Below, piece after piece: positions 37,799 to 46,875 of a stretch of DNA of 64,000 nucleotides. Source of the DNA: Borreliella spielmanii. GTDB taxonomy: Bacteria > Spirochaetota > Spirochaetia > Borreliales > Borreliaceae. The stretch is from positions 284,674 through 348,673 of the forward strand of contig NZ_JACHFA010000002.1 of NCBI RefSeq assembly GCF_014201705.1. Direction: 5' to 3'. Under the pieces are notes generated by a model. The model was not told the DNA's origin and did not search any database. It saw only the letters and a list, made by a program, of their open reading frames with translations. How positions within the stretch are numbered: position 1 is the stretch's first letter; every line of letters begins with the position of its first letter. Position numbers and translations under genes: made by a program.

Positions 37799-37832
37799 AA
37801 CAAAGTAACCTTTGTTGCATGTTTTGCAATGC
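37799..37832 (+). promoter_or_regulatory. rpsF leader hairpins (candidate S6:S18 autoregulatory region)
   Basis: AACAAAG (37799-37805) pairs perfectly with CTTTGTT (37810-37816) around a TAAC loop. A second, weaker stem follows (TTGCA at 37815 on with TGCAA about 37825-37829). No T-tract follows. The region ends shortly before the GAGGAG Shine-Dalgarno at 37843. In several phyla an S6:S18 complex binds the rpsF leader. I do not see the conserved CCG of that motif clearly, so the assignment is tentative. Confidence 0.35.
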
Positions 37833-37853
37833 GTTAGACCATGAGGAGTTTAA

Positions 37854-38276
37854 ATGATGATTAAAAGGTATGAGGCATGTTTTTTGTTTAAAAGTGAAGA
37901 GTTTGAATATAAAGGTTCTTTAGAAGAGGTTAAAAAATCCCTAGAATTGTTCGGTGCAACTGATATTATTAGCAATTTTATTGGGGAGAGGGCCTTAGAA
38001 TATCCTATTAAAAAGCAAGCTAGGGGTCGTTATGAAATAATAGAATTTAGTATGGAAGGTAATAATTTAAAAGAGCTTGAATCAAGGCTTAAGTTAATTA
38101 AAAATTTACTTAGGTATATGATTTTGGTCAAAATAGTTAGAAAGATTAATACTAAAAAAATTAAAAGAAGAAATTTTAGAGAATTTAGAGATAATATTGA
38201 CAAAGAAAATCCTAAAAGTGGCTCTAAGATCGAAACACCAATAAGTTCTGAAAGTGCAGATGTTCAGGAAAAATAA
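37854..38276 (+). CDS. rpsF: 30S ribosomal protein S6
   Basis: This protein of 140 residues (139 if the second ATG, 37857, is used) has the S6 pattern: RYEACFLFKSEEFE at the N-terminus, then the IGERALEYPIKKQARGRYEIIEF strand pair and the loop ending RYMILVKI. The C-terminal 40 residues are charged and low in complexity. The Shine-Dalgarno GAGGAG (37843-37848) fits either ATG. It heads rpsF-ssb-rpsR-rplI-dnaB, a very conserved order. Confidence 0.95.
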   Translation: MMIKRYEACFLFKSEEFEYKGSLEEVKKSLELFGATDIISNFIGERALEYPIKKQARGRYEIIEFSMEGNNLKELESRLKLIKNLLRYMILVKIVRKINTKKIKRRNFREFRDNIDKENPKSGSKIETPISSESADVQEK

Positions 38277-38287
38277 GAGGGTTTTAA

Positions 38288-38740
38288 ATGGCTGATATTA
38301 ATTCATTAGTATTATCGGGTAGGCTTACAAGAGATTCAGAGCTTTCTTATACAGAAAGTGGTATGGCTGTTCTTAGGTTTTCTTTAGCTAATAATAGAAG
38401 AATGAAAAAAAATGATGAATGGATTGATTATCCGCAATATTTCGATTGTGTTATTTTTTCAAAAAGAGCCGAAAGTCTCAATGAGTATTTGAAAAAGGGT
38501 AAGCAAGTTGTAGTAAGTGGATCTCTTAAGTATGAAAGCTGGCAAGATAGGAATACGGGTGATAAGAGGAGTAAGGTAAATATATTTGTAGACAATTTGC
38601 AAATGTTTAGCTCAGGTTCTAATACTTTTCAAATGCAACAAGATTCAGATGTTAATAGTTTGCCAAATCATAAAAGAGAAGATGTAATTAAGGATATTGA
38701 TATTGATGATGATAAATTTAATGAAGATATACCTTTTTAA
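38288..38740 (+). CDS. ssb: Single-stranded DNA-binding protein
   Basis: This 150-residue protein has an N-terminal OB fold ([22 protein letters not shown] to about residue 105). A short linker leads to the acidic C-terminal tip ending NEDIPF, the usual protein-docking tail (DDIPF in E. coli). It sits between rpsF and rpsR as in most bacteria, where S6 and S18 bind each other. Its stop codon overlaps an upstream in-frame ATG of rpsR. Confidence 0.96.
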   Translation: MADINSLVLSGRLTRDSELSYTESGMAVLRFSLANNRRMKKNDEWIDYPQYFDCVIFSKRAESLNEYLKKGKQVVVSGSLKYESWQDRNTGDKRSKVNIFVDNLQMFSSGSNTFQMQQDSDVNSLPNHKREDVIKDIDIDDDKFNEDIPF

Positions 38741-38754
38741 TGGAGTTTAAGTTT

Positions 38755-39045
38755 ATGTATAAAGATAGAGATGTAAATCAAAGAGATTCAAGATTTGAAA
38801 ATCAGCAGGATGGTTTTAAAAAAAATCCAAATTTCAGATTTTTTAAGAGAAAATCGTGTAAGTTTTGTGATTCTGGTAAACATCCGGATTATAAAGATTT
38901 TGATTTTCTTAAAAAATTTATTACCGAACAAGGTAAAATTTTACCCAAAAGAATTACTGGAACTTCTGCTAAACATCAAAGGCGATTGGCATTAGAAATT
39001 AAACGGGCAAGATATATGGCTTTATTGCCTTTTGTAAAAAAATAG
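38755..39045 (+). CDS. rpsR: 30S ribosomal protein S18
   Basis: This 96-residue protein has the S18 core: [20 protein letters not shown], then [20 protein letters not shown] and [23 protein letters not shown]. The pair of Cys residues (KxCKFC) is the putative zinc-type variant. I use ATG 38755, 9 bases after GGAG (38742-38745). An in-frame ATG at 38740, overlapping the ssb stop, has no Shine-Dalgarno and would add five residues. Confidence 0.95.
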   Translation: MYKDRDVNQRDSRFENQQDGFKKNPNFRFFKRKSCKFCDSGKHPDYKDFDFLKKFITEQGKILPKRITGTSAKHQRRLALEIKRARYMALLPFVKK

Positions 39046-39061
39046 TTATTTAGGGGTAATT

Positions 39062-39583
39062 ATGAAAGTGATTTTAAAAGAAGATTTTATTAATCTTGGA
39101 AGAGAAGGAGATATTGTAGAGGTAAAAGATGGATTTGCAAGAAATTATTTATTACCCAAAGGTTTTGCAGTTTTTTCAAATAAACATAATGTTGAAATTT
39201 TTAATCAAAAAAGAAGATCAATATTAAAAAAGCAAGAAACAAAAAAACAAATTGCCAACGATCTGAAATCTAAACTTGATCTTGTTAAATTAGAATTTTT
39301 TATGCAATCTAATGATTCTGGTAAATTGTTTCATAGTGTTAACAGTTTAAATATTGCCGAGGAACTTCTTAAACTTGGTTTTGATATAGAGAGAAAAAAA
39401 ATAGATATACATCGTGGAACTTTAAAGACTTTTGGAACTTATGATGTAACAATTAAGCTTTATGAAGGCATTAGCTCTATTATTAAAGTAGAGATAAAAA
39501 AAGAAGAAAAGCAAGAGGATAAAAAGTCTTTAAATAAAAAGTTAAATAAAGTAGATGAGCAAGCTGAAAGAGAAAGGGTATAG
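39062..39583 (+). CDS. rplI: 50S ribosomal protein L9
   Basis: This 173-residue protein begins with the L9 N-domain: [21 protein letters not shown] followed by [15 protein letters not shown] long connecting helix (about 41-75) and the C-terminal domain follow. A Lys/Glu-rich tail (about 145-173) goes beyond the usual length of about 150. It lies 16 bases after rpsR and 3 bases before dnaB. Confidence 0.95.
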   Translation: MKVILKEDFINLGREGDIVEVKDGFARNYLLPKGFAVFSNKHNVEIFNQKRRSILKKQETKKQIANDLKSKLDLVKLEFFMQSNDSGKLFHSVNSLNIAEELLKLGFDIERKKIDIHRGTLKTFGTYDVTIKLYEGISSIIKVEIKKEEKQEDKKSLNKKLNKVDEQAERERV

Positions 39584-39586
39584 TTT

Positions 39587-40954
39587 GTGGCTTTAGCAGC
39601 TTTTTCAAATTCTACACTTCTTTTTAATGATGGTGCAGAAAAGGCGGTAATTTCTAGTATATTTTATAATTCAGATAAGTTAGAGCAAATTGCTTTTCAT
39701 GTAAGAGCTGACGATTTTTACAACGAAACCCACAAGTTGATTTTCAAAGCAATGGTTTCGCTTTATGAAAAAAGAGAAAATATTGATCCTATTACTGTTT
39801 TTGAAGAAGTATCTAAGCATGTATCAAAAACACAACTTTTGATTAAAAAAGATTTAATTAATTTGCCAGATTATTTAGACTCACTTTCAGTTTATTTGCC
39901 AACAGATAGAACTATAAATGTTTATGCAAAAATTGTAAAAGAGCAGAGTGTTCGTAGAAGTATTTTAAATGTTTCTAAAGAACTTAATGACTATATAAAT
40001 GATTCTACAAAAACTATTAATGAGATTGTTGAAGAATCTCAACAAAAGATTCTTTCAATTGAATTAGATTATTCTAGTAAAAACCTTTATCATGCTAAAG
40101 TTATTGCAGAACGTGTTCATAATGAAATATATGAACGTAGTATGAAGAAAAAGGAAGCAAATTTTGGCATTCCAAGTGGTTTTAGAAAAGTTGACTCTCT
40201 TATTGGGGGCTTTAGAAATAGTGATTTTATTATAGTTGGTGCTCGTCCTAGTATCGGTAAGACAGCATTTGCTTTAAACATTGCATCTGCTATAGCATTG
40301 AGAAAAGAAGGAAAGAAAAAAGTAGGATTTTTTTCTCTTGAAATGACAGCGGATGCTTTAATAAAAAGAATAATATCGTCTCAATCTTGTATTGATAGCT
40401 TTAAAGTTCAAAATAGCATTTTATCTGGACAAGAGATAAAATCATTAAATGATGTTGTAAATGAGATTAGTGATGCTGAGCTTTATATTGAAGATACTCC
40501 CAATATTAGTTTGCTAACTTTAGCAACTCAAGCTAGGAAGCTTAAGCGGTTTTATAGTATAGATATAATATTTGTTGATTATATCAGTCTGATTTCTTTT
40601 GAAACAAAAAATCTTCCAAGGCATGAACAAGTTGCTTCGATTAGTAAATCTCTTAAAGAGCTTGCTAGAGAGCTTGAGATTCCTATTATTGCATTATCTC
40701 AGCTTACAAGAGATACAGAAGGGCGAGAACCTAATCTTGCTAGCCTAAGAGAGTCAGGAGCATTAGAGCAAGACGCCGATATTGTAATTTTACTTCATAG
40801 AGATAAGGATTTTAAATTTGAGTCTTCTACTGAGATAGAACCAATAGAAACTAAGGTTATTGTGGCAAAGCATAGAAATGGTCCCACAGGCAGGGCAGAT
40901 ATATTATTTTTGCCACACATTACTAAGTTTGTTAACAAAGATCATCAGTATTAA
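39587..40954 (+). CDS. dnaB: Replicative DNA helicase
   Basis: This 455-residue hexameric helicase has an N-terminal helical collar domain (about 14-115) and a RecA-like motor domain. Walker A is GARPSIGKTA (218-227), FFSLEMTADAL follows, Walker B is in IIFVDYISLI, and ALSQLTRDTEGREPNLASLRESGALEQDADIVILLHRD is the family's motif H4 region. There is no intein. It starts at GTG 39587 with AAAGGG upstream. It is the last gene of the rpsF operon. Confidence 0.96.
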   Translation: MALAAFSNSTLLFNDGAEKAVISSIFYNSDKLEQIAFHVRADDFYNETHKLIFKAMVSLYEKRENIDPITVFEEVSKHVSKTQLLIKKDLINLPDYLDSLSVYLPTDRTINVYAKIVKEQSVRRSILNVSKELNDYINDSTKTINEIVEESQQKILSIELDYSSKNLYHAKVIAERVHNEIYERSMKKKEANFGIPSGFRKVDSLIGGFRNSDFIIVGARPSIGKTAFALNIASAIALRKEGKKKVGFFSLEMTADALIKRIISSQSCIDSFKVQNSILSGQEIKSLNDVVNEISDAELYIEDTPNISLLTLATQARKLKRFYSIDIIFVDYISLISFETKNLPRHEQVASISKSLKELARELEIPIIALSQLTRDTEGREPNLASLRESGALEQDADIVILLHRDKDFKFESSTEIEPIETKVIVAKHRNGPTGRADILFLPHITKFVNKDHQY

Positions 40955-40979
40955 TTAAATTTAATATGCTATTTAATTA
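40952..40979. terminator. Convergent AT-only hairpin between dnaB and the outer-membrane gene
   Basis: TAATTAAAT (40952-40960) and ATTTAATTA (40971-40979) are exact reverse complements with a 10-base loop. The hairpin spans both stop codons of the two converging genes. There is no T-tract on either side, so termination strength is doubtful. Confidence 0.3.
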
Positions 40980-42333
40980 CTATTCCAATTCCTAAATAAT
41001 TAAAGTTAATAGAATGTTTTTCTAATTTTTTTTCATCTAGGTTGTAAGCTAGGGGGACATAACTTACTTTTGAATATATTTTGAAAATATATTCGGTATT
41101 GCGGTATTTTAGCATTTTAAATAAAAATCCTAATTCATTTTCAATTCCAGCTTGAAAAACGTTTTTTATTCTTATTGGCCTGAAGATGCTTTTAATATCT
41201 TGGTTATTTTGGTTGTAGGCAAAAAATAAACCTGCAATGAGGTAAGGATTGAATGTTTTTTGGGGTAAAAATTCATACATGATGCCAGATGATACTCTAT
41301 TTGTAAAGCTATTAGTTTCATTGTAATTAGTGTAATAATTTGTTGATATTGAAAAATAATAGTTGATGTTTTCGTTTATTTTATAAAATATTGAATTTCT
41401 TATTTTAAATGGAATCATAATATCAAATCCAAAGTAAAAATTATTACTTATAATATTAAATTCATTTTTTGATTCTGATATTTTTATATATTCTTCAGGC
41501 GTAATAATTATTCCAAATCCCCCAACGCTTAAGAAATTTTCTTTTGTTGAAAAATTTTTAATGTTTAAATTGTTTGTTATGAAAAAATTTTTAGAGTAAA
41601 GTTGGTAATTTATTCCAATTCCAGTTTCAGCTTCTTGTATTTTTGAATATGTTTTAAGGCTTTTGATTTGATTTTGAATTTGGGTGTAAAGTTTTATATC
41701 AAACCCAATATTTTCGTTTTTTAAAGTAATTCCAATACTGTTTTTGATAAAATAATCTGCAAAATAAGATAAATCTATATAATTTTCTAAATTTAAAAAA
41801 TTCATGTATGAGTAATTTAGAGCAAAGCTTAAAAACCCTCTATAATTGTAGCCATCGTAGCTTTTTATGCTTGGAATTGGACGGTGTTGATTTAAAATGA
41901 GGTGGATTATGCTTTGCATTAAATGCCCTCCCCAGTCTCCAAATAATAAGTTTTTAATTCCAATTCCCAAGTCTATTTCTCCAAAATTTTTTTCATTAAT
42001 TAGCAATAATATTGGAAAGTAGTACATGAACCCTATTTCAATTAAGTCTGTTCTACTAATTAAAGATTTTGACGAGTCTTTATAACCTCTAAAAGTTAAC
42101 ATGTGTGCTTCTAAGTTTATTATAAAATTGTATTTTGAGGCGTAGGTGAAAATTAGAGAGCCACTTCTTAAATCATCAAAAAAATCGCTTAATGAAAATC
42201 CGAATCCATCATTTAATATTTCGAAATAATATTTATCAATGCCTTCATTTTTGTATTGGATTGCATAATTATAAGAATAGGCTTTTAAAGCAAAAATTAT
42301 AAATATTGTGAAAAGTATTTTTTTAAAGCGCAC
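40969..42333 (-). CDS. Probable outer-membrane beta-barrel protein, unknown
   Basis: This 454-residue protein has a signal peptide (RFKKILFTIFIIFALKAYS, cleavage after about residue 20). The mature chain is rich in Tyr, Phe and Asn, with alternating polar/hydrophobic stretches typical of transmembrane beta strands (NYRGFLSFALNYSYM, NSIFYKINENINYYFSI). It ends in FNYLGIGIVIK. It has no lipobox and no long hydrophobic helix after the signal. It starts at GTG 42333; there is no Shine-Dalgarno, but TATAAT (42345-42340, minus strand) lies 6 bases before it, so the mRNA may be leaderless. No specific family recognised. Confidence 0.7.
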   Translation of the reverse strand: MRFKKILFTIFIIFALKAYSYNYAIQYKNEGIDKYYFEILNDGFGFSLSDFFDDLRSGSLIFTYASKYNFIINLEAHMLTFRGYKDSSKSLISRTDLIEIGFMYYFPILLLINEKNFGEIDLGIGIKNLLFGDWGGHLMQSIIHLILNQHRPIPSIKSYDGYNYRGFLSFALNYSYMNFLNLENYIDLSYFADYFIKNSIGITLKNENIGFDIKLYTQIQNQIKSLKTYSKIQEAETGIGINYQLYSKNFFITNNLNIKNFSTKENFLSVGGFGIIITPEEYIKISESKNEFNIISNNFYFGFDIMIPFKIRNSIFYKINENINYYFSISTNYYTNYNETNSFTNRVSSGIMYEFLPQKTFNPYLIAGLFFAYNQNNQDIKSIFRPIRIKNVFQAGIENELGFLFKMLKYRNTEYIFKIYSKVSYVPLAYNLDEKKLEKHSINFNYLGIGIVIK

Positions 42334-42471
42334 TTAAAAATTATAACACTTTAGTGCTATTATTAAGCAATTTAAGTTAGATAGTTTATTTTTATTAATA
42401 AGCTTAGTTTTTATAGTGATATTGTATTGTATAATTCAATATAGTTTACTAAGACTTTAGGAGTAGTTTTG

Positions 42472-43665
42472 ATGAAAAAAGTAGCTATTATTGATGGACT
42501 TAGAATGCCTAATACCAAGTTCGGAGGTTCTTTTAGGGCTTTAAATATTATTGATGAATCTTCAAAAGTTGTTAAAGCTTTGCTTGGAAGAAATAATTTA
42601 TGTGAAGTGGACGAGGTTATCATTGGGAATGTAATATCTGCAGGACTTGGTCAAAATATTGCAAGGCAAATTGCTTTAAAGTCTGGTTTGGGCAGTGGTG
42701 TGCCTGCATTTAGTGTTAATAAAGTTTGTGGTTCTGGTCTTAAGGCTTTAGAGCTTGCATTTAATTCTATTGTTCTTGGAAACAATGATATTGTTTTAGC
42801 TGGAGGAGTGGAAGATCTAACCAATGCTCCTTATTTATTGCCCAGAAAGATTAGATTTGATGGTCTTAAATTGGGTAATTTTGAACTAGAAGATTCAATT
42901 CAAAAGGATGCCTTAATAGATTCTCTAAATTTTATTTCCATGGGACTTACAGCGGAAAATCTTTCAGAAAAATATGGAATAACAAGAGAGATGCAAGATG
43001 AATTTGCATATAATTCTCATGTGAAGGCATTAAAGGCAAGAGAACTTGGATATTTTGAAGATGAAATTTATCCTCTGACTGTTTTTGATAAGAAGACTAA
43101 TTCTAGTAGGGTTGTTTCAAGCGATGAGGAACTAAGAGATAATTTAACTTCGAATAAATTGGCATCTCTTAAGCCTGTTTTTAAAGAATCGGGTACAGTA
43201 ACTGCTGGAAATTCTTCTAGTTTAAATGACGGGGCTTGTTTTTTAATTTTAGCAAGTGAGGAGAGAGTAAAAAGCTTAGGAGCAAAGCCATTAGCTTATA
43301 TTGGGGGATTTAAAAGTGTAGGGTTTGATCCGCTTTATATGGGTTTTGGAGCTTATACAGCTATTGAAGGTATTATTAATAAATTAAGTTTAAACCCTAG
43401 CGAAATAGATTTGATTGAGGTGAATGAAGCATTTGCAGCTCAAGCATTAAGCATTGAAAAGGCTTTGTTTAAAAAATACAATATGACTAGTGATATTATT
43501 AATGTAAATGGTGGGGCTATTGCTTTAGGACATCCATTTGCAGTTAGTGGTTCAAGAATTTTATTAACACTTTCTCGTTCTATGAAAATGAAGAATAAAA
43601 CAAAAGGAATAGTATCTGTTTGTGTTGGCGGTGGACAAGGAATTTCTAGTTTTTTGTATAGATGA
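42472..43665 (+). CDS. Acetyl-CoA C-acetyltransferase (thiolase)
   Basis: This 397-residue thiolase condenses two acetyl-CoA molecules. Key residues are Cys86 in SVNKVCGSGLKA, the His in VNEAFAAQA to INVNGGAIALGHPFAVSGSR, and the second Cys in GIVSVCVGGGQG near the C-terminus. Borrelia lacks beta-oxidation as far as I know and has a mevalonate pathway, so the likely role is the first step toward HMG-CoA and isoprenoids. ATG 42472 follows AGGAG (42459-42463) by 8 bases. TATAAT at 42430-42435 is a candidate -10. Confidence 0.93.
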   Translation: MKKVAIIDGLRMPNTKFGGSFRALNIIDESSKVVKALLGRNNLCEVDEVIIGNVISAGLGQNIARQIALKSGLGSGVPAFSVNKVCGSGLKALELAFNSIVLGNNDIVLAGGVEDLTNAPYLLPRKIRFDGLKLGNFELEDSIQKDALIDSLNFISMGLTAENLSEKYGITREMQDEFAYNSHVKALKARELGYFEDEIYPLTVFDKKTNSSRVVSSDEELRDNLTSNKLASLKPVFKESGTVTAGNSSSLNDGACFLILASEERVKSLGAKPLAYIGGFKSVGFDPLYMGFGAYTAIEGIINKLSLNPSEIDLIEVNEAFAAQALSIEKALFKKYNMTSDIINVNGGAIALGHPFAVSGSRILLTLSRSMKMKNKTKGIVSVCVGGGQGISSFLYR

Positions 43666-43744
43666 AAATGTTTTGTTAACTAGATTTAAATGTAAAATTT
43701 TGTTAAATTAGTGGGTAAGTGATTCATTAATAAGAGGTTATGTT

Positions 43745-44755
43745 ATGAAGAGTTTTTTATTTTTGGTAATATTGGGAACTGTGGGGATTAACTCTTTTGC
43801 TCAAAATACTCCTGTTGCTATTATTAATTTATATAAAAATGAAATTATTACTAAAACCAGTTTTGACTCTAAGGTTGATATATTTAAAAAGACCCAAGGT
43901 CGAGACTTGACTACTGCTGAGAAAAAGCAAGTTTTGCAAGTTTTAATAGCGGATGTTCTTTTTAGCCAAGAGGCTTCAAAGCAAGGAATTAAAATTTCAG
44001 ATGATGAGGTTATACAAACTATTAGAACTCAATTTGGGCTTGTAAATTTTACTGATGAGCAAATTAAGCAGATGATAGAAAAACAAGGTACAAATTGGGG
44101 TGAGCTTTTGTCTTCAATGAAAAGATCTTTGTCTTCCCAAAAACTTATTTTAAAGCAGGCTCAGCCTAAGTTTTCTGAAGTTAAAACTCCTAGCGAGAAA
44201 GAAATTATTGAGTATTATGAGGCTAATAAAACTAAATTTGTAAATCCCGATATTTCAAGAGTTAGTCATGTATTTTTTTCTACTAAGGATAAAAAGAGAT
44301 CAGATGTTTTAGATCAAGCAAAAAATATTTTAAGCCAAATAAGATCAAAAAAAATTACTTTTGAAGAAGCTGTAAGAAAATATTCAAATGATGAGTCTTC
44401 TAAAGCCAAAAACGGCGATCTTGGGTTTTTGTCAAGGGATGATCAAAATGCTCAAAATCTTCTTGGATCTGATTTTATAAAAGAGGTTTTTAATTTTAAT
44501 AAGGGTGATATATCTTCGCCTATTGCTTCAAAGGAAGGGTTTCATATTGTTAAAGTTACAGAAAAATATGCGCAGAGATTTTTAGGCTTGAATGATAAAG
44601 TATCTCCTACTACAGATTTAATTGTCAAAGATGCAATAAGAAATAACATGGTTAATATTCAGCAACAGCAAATTGTTGTCCAAGTGCAGCAAGATGTGTA
44701 TGGTAAGCTTAATAAATCTGCAAATATACAAATTTTGGATTCTAGTTTACAATAA
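43745..44755 (+). CDS. Exported parvulin-type peptidyl-prolyl isomerase (SurA/PrsA-like)
   Basis: This 336-residue protein has a signal peptide (KSFLFLVILGTVGINSFA, cleaved before QNTP). An N-terminal SurA-like helical chaperone region follows (about 25-165, with TAEKKQVLQVLIADVLFSQEA). A single rotamase domain lies at about 171-265 (SRVSHVFFSTKDKK, KYSNDESSKAKNGDLGFLSR, ASKEGFHIVKV). It probably folds outer-membrane or surface proteins in the periplasm. It lies 79 bases after the thiolase stop and just before nusB. Confidence 0.88.
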   Translation: MKSFLFLVILGTVGINSFAQNTPVAIINLYKNEIITKTSFDSKVDIFKKTQGRDLTTAEKKQVLQVLIADVLFSQEASKQGIKISDDEVIQTIRTQFGLVNFTDEQIKQMIEKQGTNWGELLSSMKRSLSSQKLILKQAQPKFSEVKTPSEKEIIEYYEANKTKFVNPDISRVSHVFFSTKDKKRSDVLDQAKNILSQIRSKKITFEEAVRKYSNDESSKAKNGDLGFLSRDDQNAQNLLGSDFIKEVFNFNKGDISSPIASKEGFHIVKVTEKYAQRFLGLNDKVSPTTDLIVKDAIRNNMVNIQQQQIVVQVQQDVYGKLNKSANIQILDSSLQ

Positions 44756-44783
44756 AACATATTTTTATTTATATAATTTTGGT

Positions 44784-45221
44784 ATGGATTTAATGCATGA
44801 AGTTAGAGTTTTGGCTTTTCAAAAGATTTATAGTATTGATATTAATCAAAGCGCAATGGATGATATTTTTGATATTTTCAATATTGAGGATAAAGGATTT
44901 GATATAGAAAATGAATCTATTAAGTCGTTTTATTCTTCTTTAGTAAATGGTACTTTTAATAATTTAGAGCATATTGATAGCTTGATTAGGAATATTTCTT
45001 GGAATTGGTCTTTAGATCGAATGGATAAGGTTGATCTTGCAATACTTAGAATGGGTGTCTATTCTTTGAAGTTCCAAAATTTTGAAAATTCAAAGCGTGC
45101 TGTAATTGATGATGCAATTTTGATTGCCAAGAAATATGGGAGTAAGAATTCTTACAAGTTTATAAATGGCATACTTGATGCTTTATTAAAAAATATGGAG
45201 AATTGTATTGAAAAAAAATAA
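44784..45221 (+). CDS. nusB: Transcription antitermination factor NusB
   Basis: This 145-residue all-helical protein resembles NusB: HEVRVLAFQKIYSIDI at the N-terminus and RMDKVDLAILRMGVYSLKF then NSKRAVIDDAILIAKKYGSKNSYKFINGILDALLK at the end, the classic NusB C-terminal signature. It binds boxA RNA with S10. I use ATG 44784; ATG 44793 (MHEVRV) is equally possible. No real Shine-Dalgarno is present. TATAAT (44772-44777) ends 6 bases before ATG 44784, which suggests a leaderless message. It overlaps the next gene by 14 bases. Confidence 0.9.
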   Translation: MDLMHEVRVLAFQKIYSIDINQSAMDDIFDIFNIEDKGFDIENESIKSFYSSLVNGTFNNLEHIDSLIRNISWNWSLDRMDKVDLAILRMGVYSLKFQNFENSKRAVIDDAILIAKKYGSKNSYKFINGILDALLKNMENCIEKK

Positions 45222-46875
45222 AACTTTGGTGTTTATTTTATTATTTTTATTATCGGTTTTTTTAGGTGGTTTTTATTTATATTTCAATCCCAATATTTTA
45301 TATTTTTTGAAAGGTGAAAAAGATTTTAGTAAGCTTATTATAGGAATTGATTTTTATATCGATAAAAAGAAATTTGCTGATGCTAAAAAAGCAATACGGT
45401 TTTCATCATATTATGCTAATACTGAATTTAAATGGTTAGCTCTTATTAAAAGGGCTAAAGTTTGGGCTTTAAACACAGGCGATTATCATCTTATGAGGGA
45501 TATAGTAAATCTTAGTGTTAAAGTTTTACCGGGTAATTTGAAGTTAAGAGCTTTAGAAGTTTATTCTAAGCTTAAAATTGGATCTTTAAAAGATGCTTAT
45601 AGAATTGCAAATCAATATCTTTTAAATAGTGAAGAGTATCAAAGTCTTTACGATGAAGTTTTTATGAAAAATTTAAGTGCAGATAATAAGGTTTTAGATT
45701 TGAACAAATTTATTGATAAAATCTATAAAGAAAAGGATGCTCGTGTTTTTGAAGAGATAGGTTTAAATCTTAAGAATAATGCATTTTTAGTAAATGCAAT
45801 GCTTTTATATATAGATAAAAAAAATATGGATGCTGCTAAGCGCATACTTTTTAAAATTAAAGAAGACAAAAACTTTTTCAAAGAGCTTGCATATATTTCA
45901 TACAATCTTAATGATTTAGATTTTACCATTTCCAATCTTAAGTTTTTTAAAAATGGAGATGACCCTACCTTACTTTTTTTGCTTGCTGATGCTTATTTTA
46001 AAAAAGGAGATATTAAGAATGCCAAAAATGAATATTTAAAGCTTTATACAAAATTTCCTGATTATAATGTTCTTGTTTATTTAAATCTTGCAATTATAGC
46101 TAATAATGAGAATGATCCTAAAAGAGCGATTTCCTATTTAAATAAGGCTATTGAGGTGTTTAAGGACAATAAAATAATAAATTATTATTTAGCAAACATA
46201 TATTTTAGAATGAAAAATTATTTTAAAGCTAATGAAATTATAGCTAATTACAAGGAAGACCCTTTATTTTTTAAAATTTATTTTGCATTAAATTATGCAA
46301 ATTCTGAGTATGAGGCAAAAAAATCTTATTTGTGGCGACTATTTTACAAGACAGACTACAATTCTAATATTGCCCAATTTTTGGCTTGGAATTTGTTGCT
46401 TTATTCAGATTTAAAGGACTTAGATTTATTTTTTAAAATTTATAGTTTTTCTGGAAATAAACAAGATTGGTATGATTTTTATAAATTTTATTATTTTTTC
46501 CTTAAAAGAGATTTTATTAGTTCAAAAAGGGTAATTTTTGACAATAAATCATCAAAATATATGTTTGGAGTTTATTATAATCTTGGAGTTTTGAGATTTT
46601 CTGAGAAAGATTATAATGAAGCAGAAAAATATTTTAATAAAGGAATATCTTTATTGCCTAGTAGTTTTTATGATAAAGATGCTAATACCCATTATGAGCG
46701 TGAGCTTGTAGCAAAAATCTATTTAAAACAAGGAATTAATTATCTTTATTTGGGAAAAATGGAAAAAGGTAAAGAGTCTATTTTAACTTCTTATTCTTTT
46801 TACAAAACCGATGAAGGAAGGCTTTATAAAAATATGATAGATACACTTAGAGAAAGGAAGTTGAATTTTGACTAA
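45208..46875 (+). CDS. Large membrane-anchored TPR protein
   Basis: This 555-residue protein has one N-terminal membrane helix (about 5-25) and then helical repeats through its whole length. The best TPR units are at about 255-275 (LADAYFKKGDIKNAKNEYLK), 290-310 (NLAIIANNENDPKRAISYLN) and 450-475 (YYNLGVLRFSEKDYNEAEKY). It starts at TTG 45208, 7 bases after GGAG (45197-45200), inside the nusB end. It overlaps map by 8 bases. The layout suggests a periplasm-facing scaffold; no specific family recognised. Confidence 0.78.
   Translation: MKKNKTLVFILLFLLSVFLGGFYLYFNPNILYFLKGEKDFSKLIIGIDFYIDKKKFADAKKAIRFSSYYANTEFKWLALIKRAKVWALNTGDYHLMRDIVNLSVKVLPGNLKLRALEVYSKLKIGSLKDAYRIANQYLLNSEEYQSLYDEVFMKNLSADNKVLDLNKFIDKIYKEKDARVFEEIGLNLKNNAFLVNAMLLYIDKKNMDAAKRILFKIKEDKNFFKELAYISYNLNDLDFTISNLKFFKNGDDPTLLFLLADAYFKKGDIKNAKNEYLKLYTKFPDYNVLVYLNLAIIANNENDPKRAISYLNKAIEVFKDNKIINYYLANIYFRMKNYFKANEIIANYKEDPLFFKIYFALNYANSEYEAKKSYLWRLFYKTDYNSNIAQFLAWNLLLYSDLKDLDLFFKIYSFSGNKQDWYDFYKFYYFFLKRDFISSKRVIFDNKSSKYMFGVYYNLGVLRFSEKDYNEAEKYFNKGISLLPSSFYDKDANTHYERELVAKIYLKQGINYLYLGKMEKGKESILTSYSFYKTDEGRLYKNMIDTLRERKLNFD

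Noticed and set aside
42425..42445. ATATTG...CAATAT symmetry around the thiolase -10
   Set aside because: Short arms and AT-rich composition make it likely to be chance.
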